Of a stretch of DNA of 64,000 nt, positions 62,709-64,000 are shown piece after piece; the first letter of the stretch is position 1, and each line of letters starts with the position of its first letter. This DNA is from Labilibacter marinus (GTDB lineage: Bacteria; Bacteroidota; Bacteroidia; Bacteroidales; Marinilabiliaceae): the NCBI RefSeq assembly GCF_001659685.2, contig NZ_LXYE02000035.1:62001-126000 (forward strand), in the 5' to 3' direction. A model generated the notes under the pieces. That model did no database searches, was not told the origin of the DNA, and saw only the letters and a program-made list of their open reading frames with translations. The position numbers and the translations under genes were made by a program.

Positions 62709-63777
62709 ATGCCAAATAAATACTTCCGCCTATATTATTTTCACTTGCTCCTGTCACTGAAGAAAGGCAATTGACCCGCTCTTCAACTCTCAGCACTCCC
62801 AAAAAAGCAAATATTAAAGCTTCCTTAAAATCTATAATTTCTGGTGCAGGAATAATAATCTCAGCGCTTGAATACTCAGATACTAACTTCATAAAGAAGT
62901 CATTAAATGTTCCTCCTCCAGTAAACAATACTTTATGCAGTTGATGTACATTTAAAACATTACCTATTTGCTGAGAAAAATGATGATAACAGGTTGTGAG
63001 GATATCTTTTTTATCCGCTGAACTTTGCTTGAGTAATGGAAGAATATTTAACTCAACCCATTCCCGGGCTAAAGACTTAGGTCCTTTTTCTTGGTAAAAA
63101 CTAAGATGATTTAATTGCTCTAATAATTCCTGATCTACAGTTCCTGATGCACCAACTTCACCTCCTTTATCAAAATCAATTTCAAAATATTGCTGCACAA
63201 TTTCGTTTAAAACAATATTAACAGGACAAATATCAAAAGCTATTCTACCCCCATCACCCCCAAAGGAAATATTGGCAAAACCTCCTAAATTTACGCAAGC
63301 ATCATATTTACTAAATAAAAGCTCATCGCCAATAGGAACCAAAGGAGCACCATGTCCACCCATAGCAATGTCAAGCGTTCTAAAGTCGGATATGGTTTTT
63401 ATACCACAATGTGCTGCAATAGCTGCCCCACACCCAATTTGAAAAGTCACTTGATTATCTGGTTCATGAAAAACGGTATGCCCATGAGAGGCCACAAAAT
63501 CAATCTCTTCGTTAAAATTACTAATGAATTTAGAAAGCTCTTCGCCTATAAACCTACCAAACCTGCGATGTAACTCAACGAAATCATACGCACTCAAAGT
63601 TTGGGCATTACCTAACTCCAATTTCATTTTTTGGTTATAGGTTATTGTATCTCCCTTTACAATATGACAGTCCCAGTTTTCTCCCTTCCTACAAAACTCA
63701 CACAAAGCTAAATCTAAACCATCCAAGGATGTTCCACTCATCACACCAACTACCCTATAAAAATCTTTTTGTATCAT
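62707..63777 (-). CDS. anmK: Anhydro-N-acetylmuramic acid kinase
   Basis: 356 residues from the ATG at 63777; a TTG one codon upstream is the alternative. The ATP-binding start VVGVMSGTSLDGLDLAL (about 9-25), VASHGHTVFHEP in the active site, NLGGFANISF and the second nucleotide motif LFTGGGTFNDFF are all present. It converts 1,6-anhydro-MurNAc from cell-wall turnover into MurNAc-6-phosphate in the cytoplasm. No murQ or transporter lies beside it in the window. Confidence 0.94.
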   Translation of the reverse strand: MIQKDFYRVVGVMSGTSLDGLDLALCEFCRKGENWDCHIVKGDTITYNQKMKLELGNAQTLSAYDFVELHRRFGRFIGEELSKFISNFNEEIDFVASHGHTVFHEPDNQVTFQIGCGAAIAAHCGIKTISDFRTLDIAMGGHGAPLVPIGDELLFSKYDACVNLGGFANISFGGDGGRIAFDICPVNIVLNEIVQQYFEIDFDKGGEVGASGTVDQELLEQLNHLSFYQEKGPKSLAREWVELNILPLLKQSSADKKDILTTCYHHFSQQIGNVLNVHQLHKVLFTGGGTFNDFFMKLVSEYSSAEIIIPAPEIIDFKEALIFAFLGVLRVEERVNCLSSVTGASENNIGGSIYLA

Positions 63778-63891
63778 CAATTACAATCTTTCTGCTTACA
63801 TAAAAATAGATGACTTAAGTCTTACTTGGTATCTAAAATAATCCTTAAATTACCGTATCGTTTTTTTTTAATACTTTTCAAATATACGATT

Positions 63892-64000
63892 ATGCCTGAT
63901 TTATCAACCTCGTATTTAGGACTACAACTTAAAAGTCCGATTATAGCTGCAGCTTCTGGATTGACAAATTCTTTACAAGATATTATTGAACTTGAAAAAC
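63892..64000 (+). CDS. Dihydroorotate dehydrogenase-like protein, 3' part outside window
   Basis: The first 36 codons read MPDLSTSYLGLQLKSPIIAA, then ASGLTNSLQDIIELEK, the usual beginning of class 1 dihydroorotate dehydrogenase/dihydropyrimidine dehydrogenase-type flavoproteins (SYLGLxLxxPIIxAASxLT). The rest is beyond the right edge, so catalytic residues cannot be seen, and whether it is true PyrD or the paralogous DHOD-like family cannot be decided. It is divergent from anmK, with 114 bases between. Confidence 0.8.
   Translation, partial: MPDLSTSYLGLQLKSPIIAAASGLTNSLQDIIELEK

Overview
The window comes from a marine Bacteroidota bacterium, most likely a Marinilabiliales/Bacteroidales-type polysaccharide degrader. 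The evidence is AT-rich DNA, SusC/SusD pairs, a hybrid two-component regulator, a type IX secretion sorting domain on one enzyme, a PorE-like protein, and TTG-N19-21-TAnnTTTG promoters with no clear Shine-Dalgarno sites. No rRNA gene or complete tRNA gene was found.

Layout. (1) 1-22.4 kb, all on the minus strand, is a polysaccharide utilisation locus. In transcription order it reads GH110 alpha-1,3-galactosidase, SusC, SusD, surface lipoprotein, small lipoprotein, terminator, hybrid two-component regulator, then GH42-like enzyme with T9SS tail, GH43, a decayed GH43/GH29 remnant, GH27, GH29 and a GH2 that runs off the left edge. (2) 22.4-29.3 kb is an accessory island of small unrelated genes. 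Three consecutive genes are each bracketed by their own perfect 9-10 bp inverted pair and separated by about 195 bp imperfect palindromes, which is the layout expected of integron gene cassettes. No integrase is visible. The island also holds a GH5-like gene cut by an in-frame stop, a tRNA-like 3' half, a 21-bp-periodic repeat and a nested palindrome. (3) 29.3-33.3 kb has an AraC-type regulator divergent from uxaB-uxaA (tagaturonate reductase and altronate dehydratase), with a visible promoter and paired operator. (4) 33.4-47.2 kb has a ToxR-like membrane regulator divergent from a plus-strand galactan gene set: two tandem GH2, GH117, GH29, S1 sulfatase, GH29. (5) 47.2-64 kb is ordinary chromosome: DUF3999/DUF2339, PorE-like, glycosyltransferase, RecQ, alkaline phosphatase, PAP2, START-like, LptF/G, RibBA, AnmK, and the start of a dihydroorotate-dehydrogenase-like gene.

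How it fits together. GH117, GH2, GH29 and a sulfatase are the exo-acting set expected for agaran/porphyran oligosaccharides from red algae. The left locus adds alpha-galactosidases (GH27, GH110), GH43 and its own transporter and sensor, so it probably handles another alpha-galactose-containing glycan or other branches of the same one. Substrate assignments are inference from families. The most unusual part is the integrase-less cassette-like array at 25.4-28.5 kb. Two separate intergenic arrays with an exact 21-bp period (28.8 and 47.3 kb) are the second.
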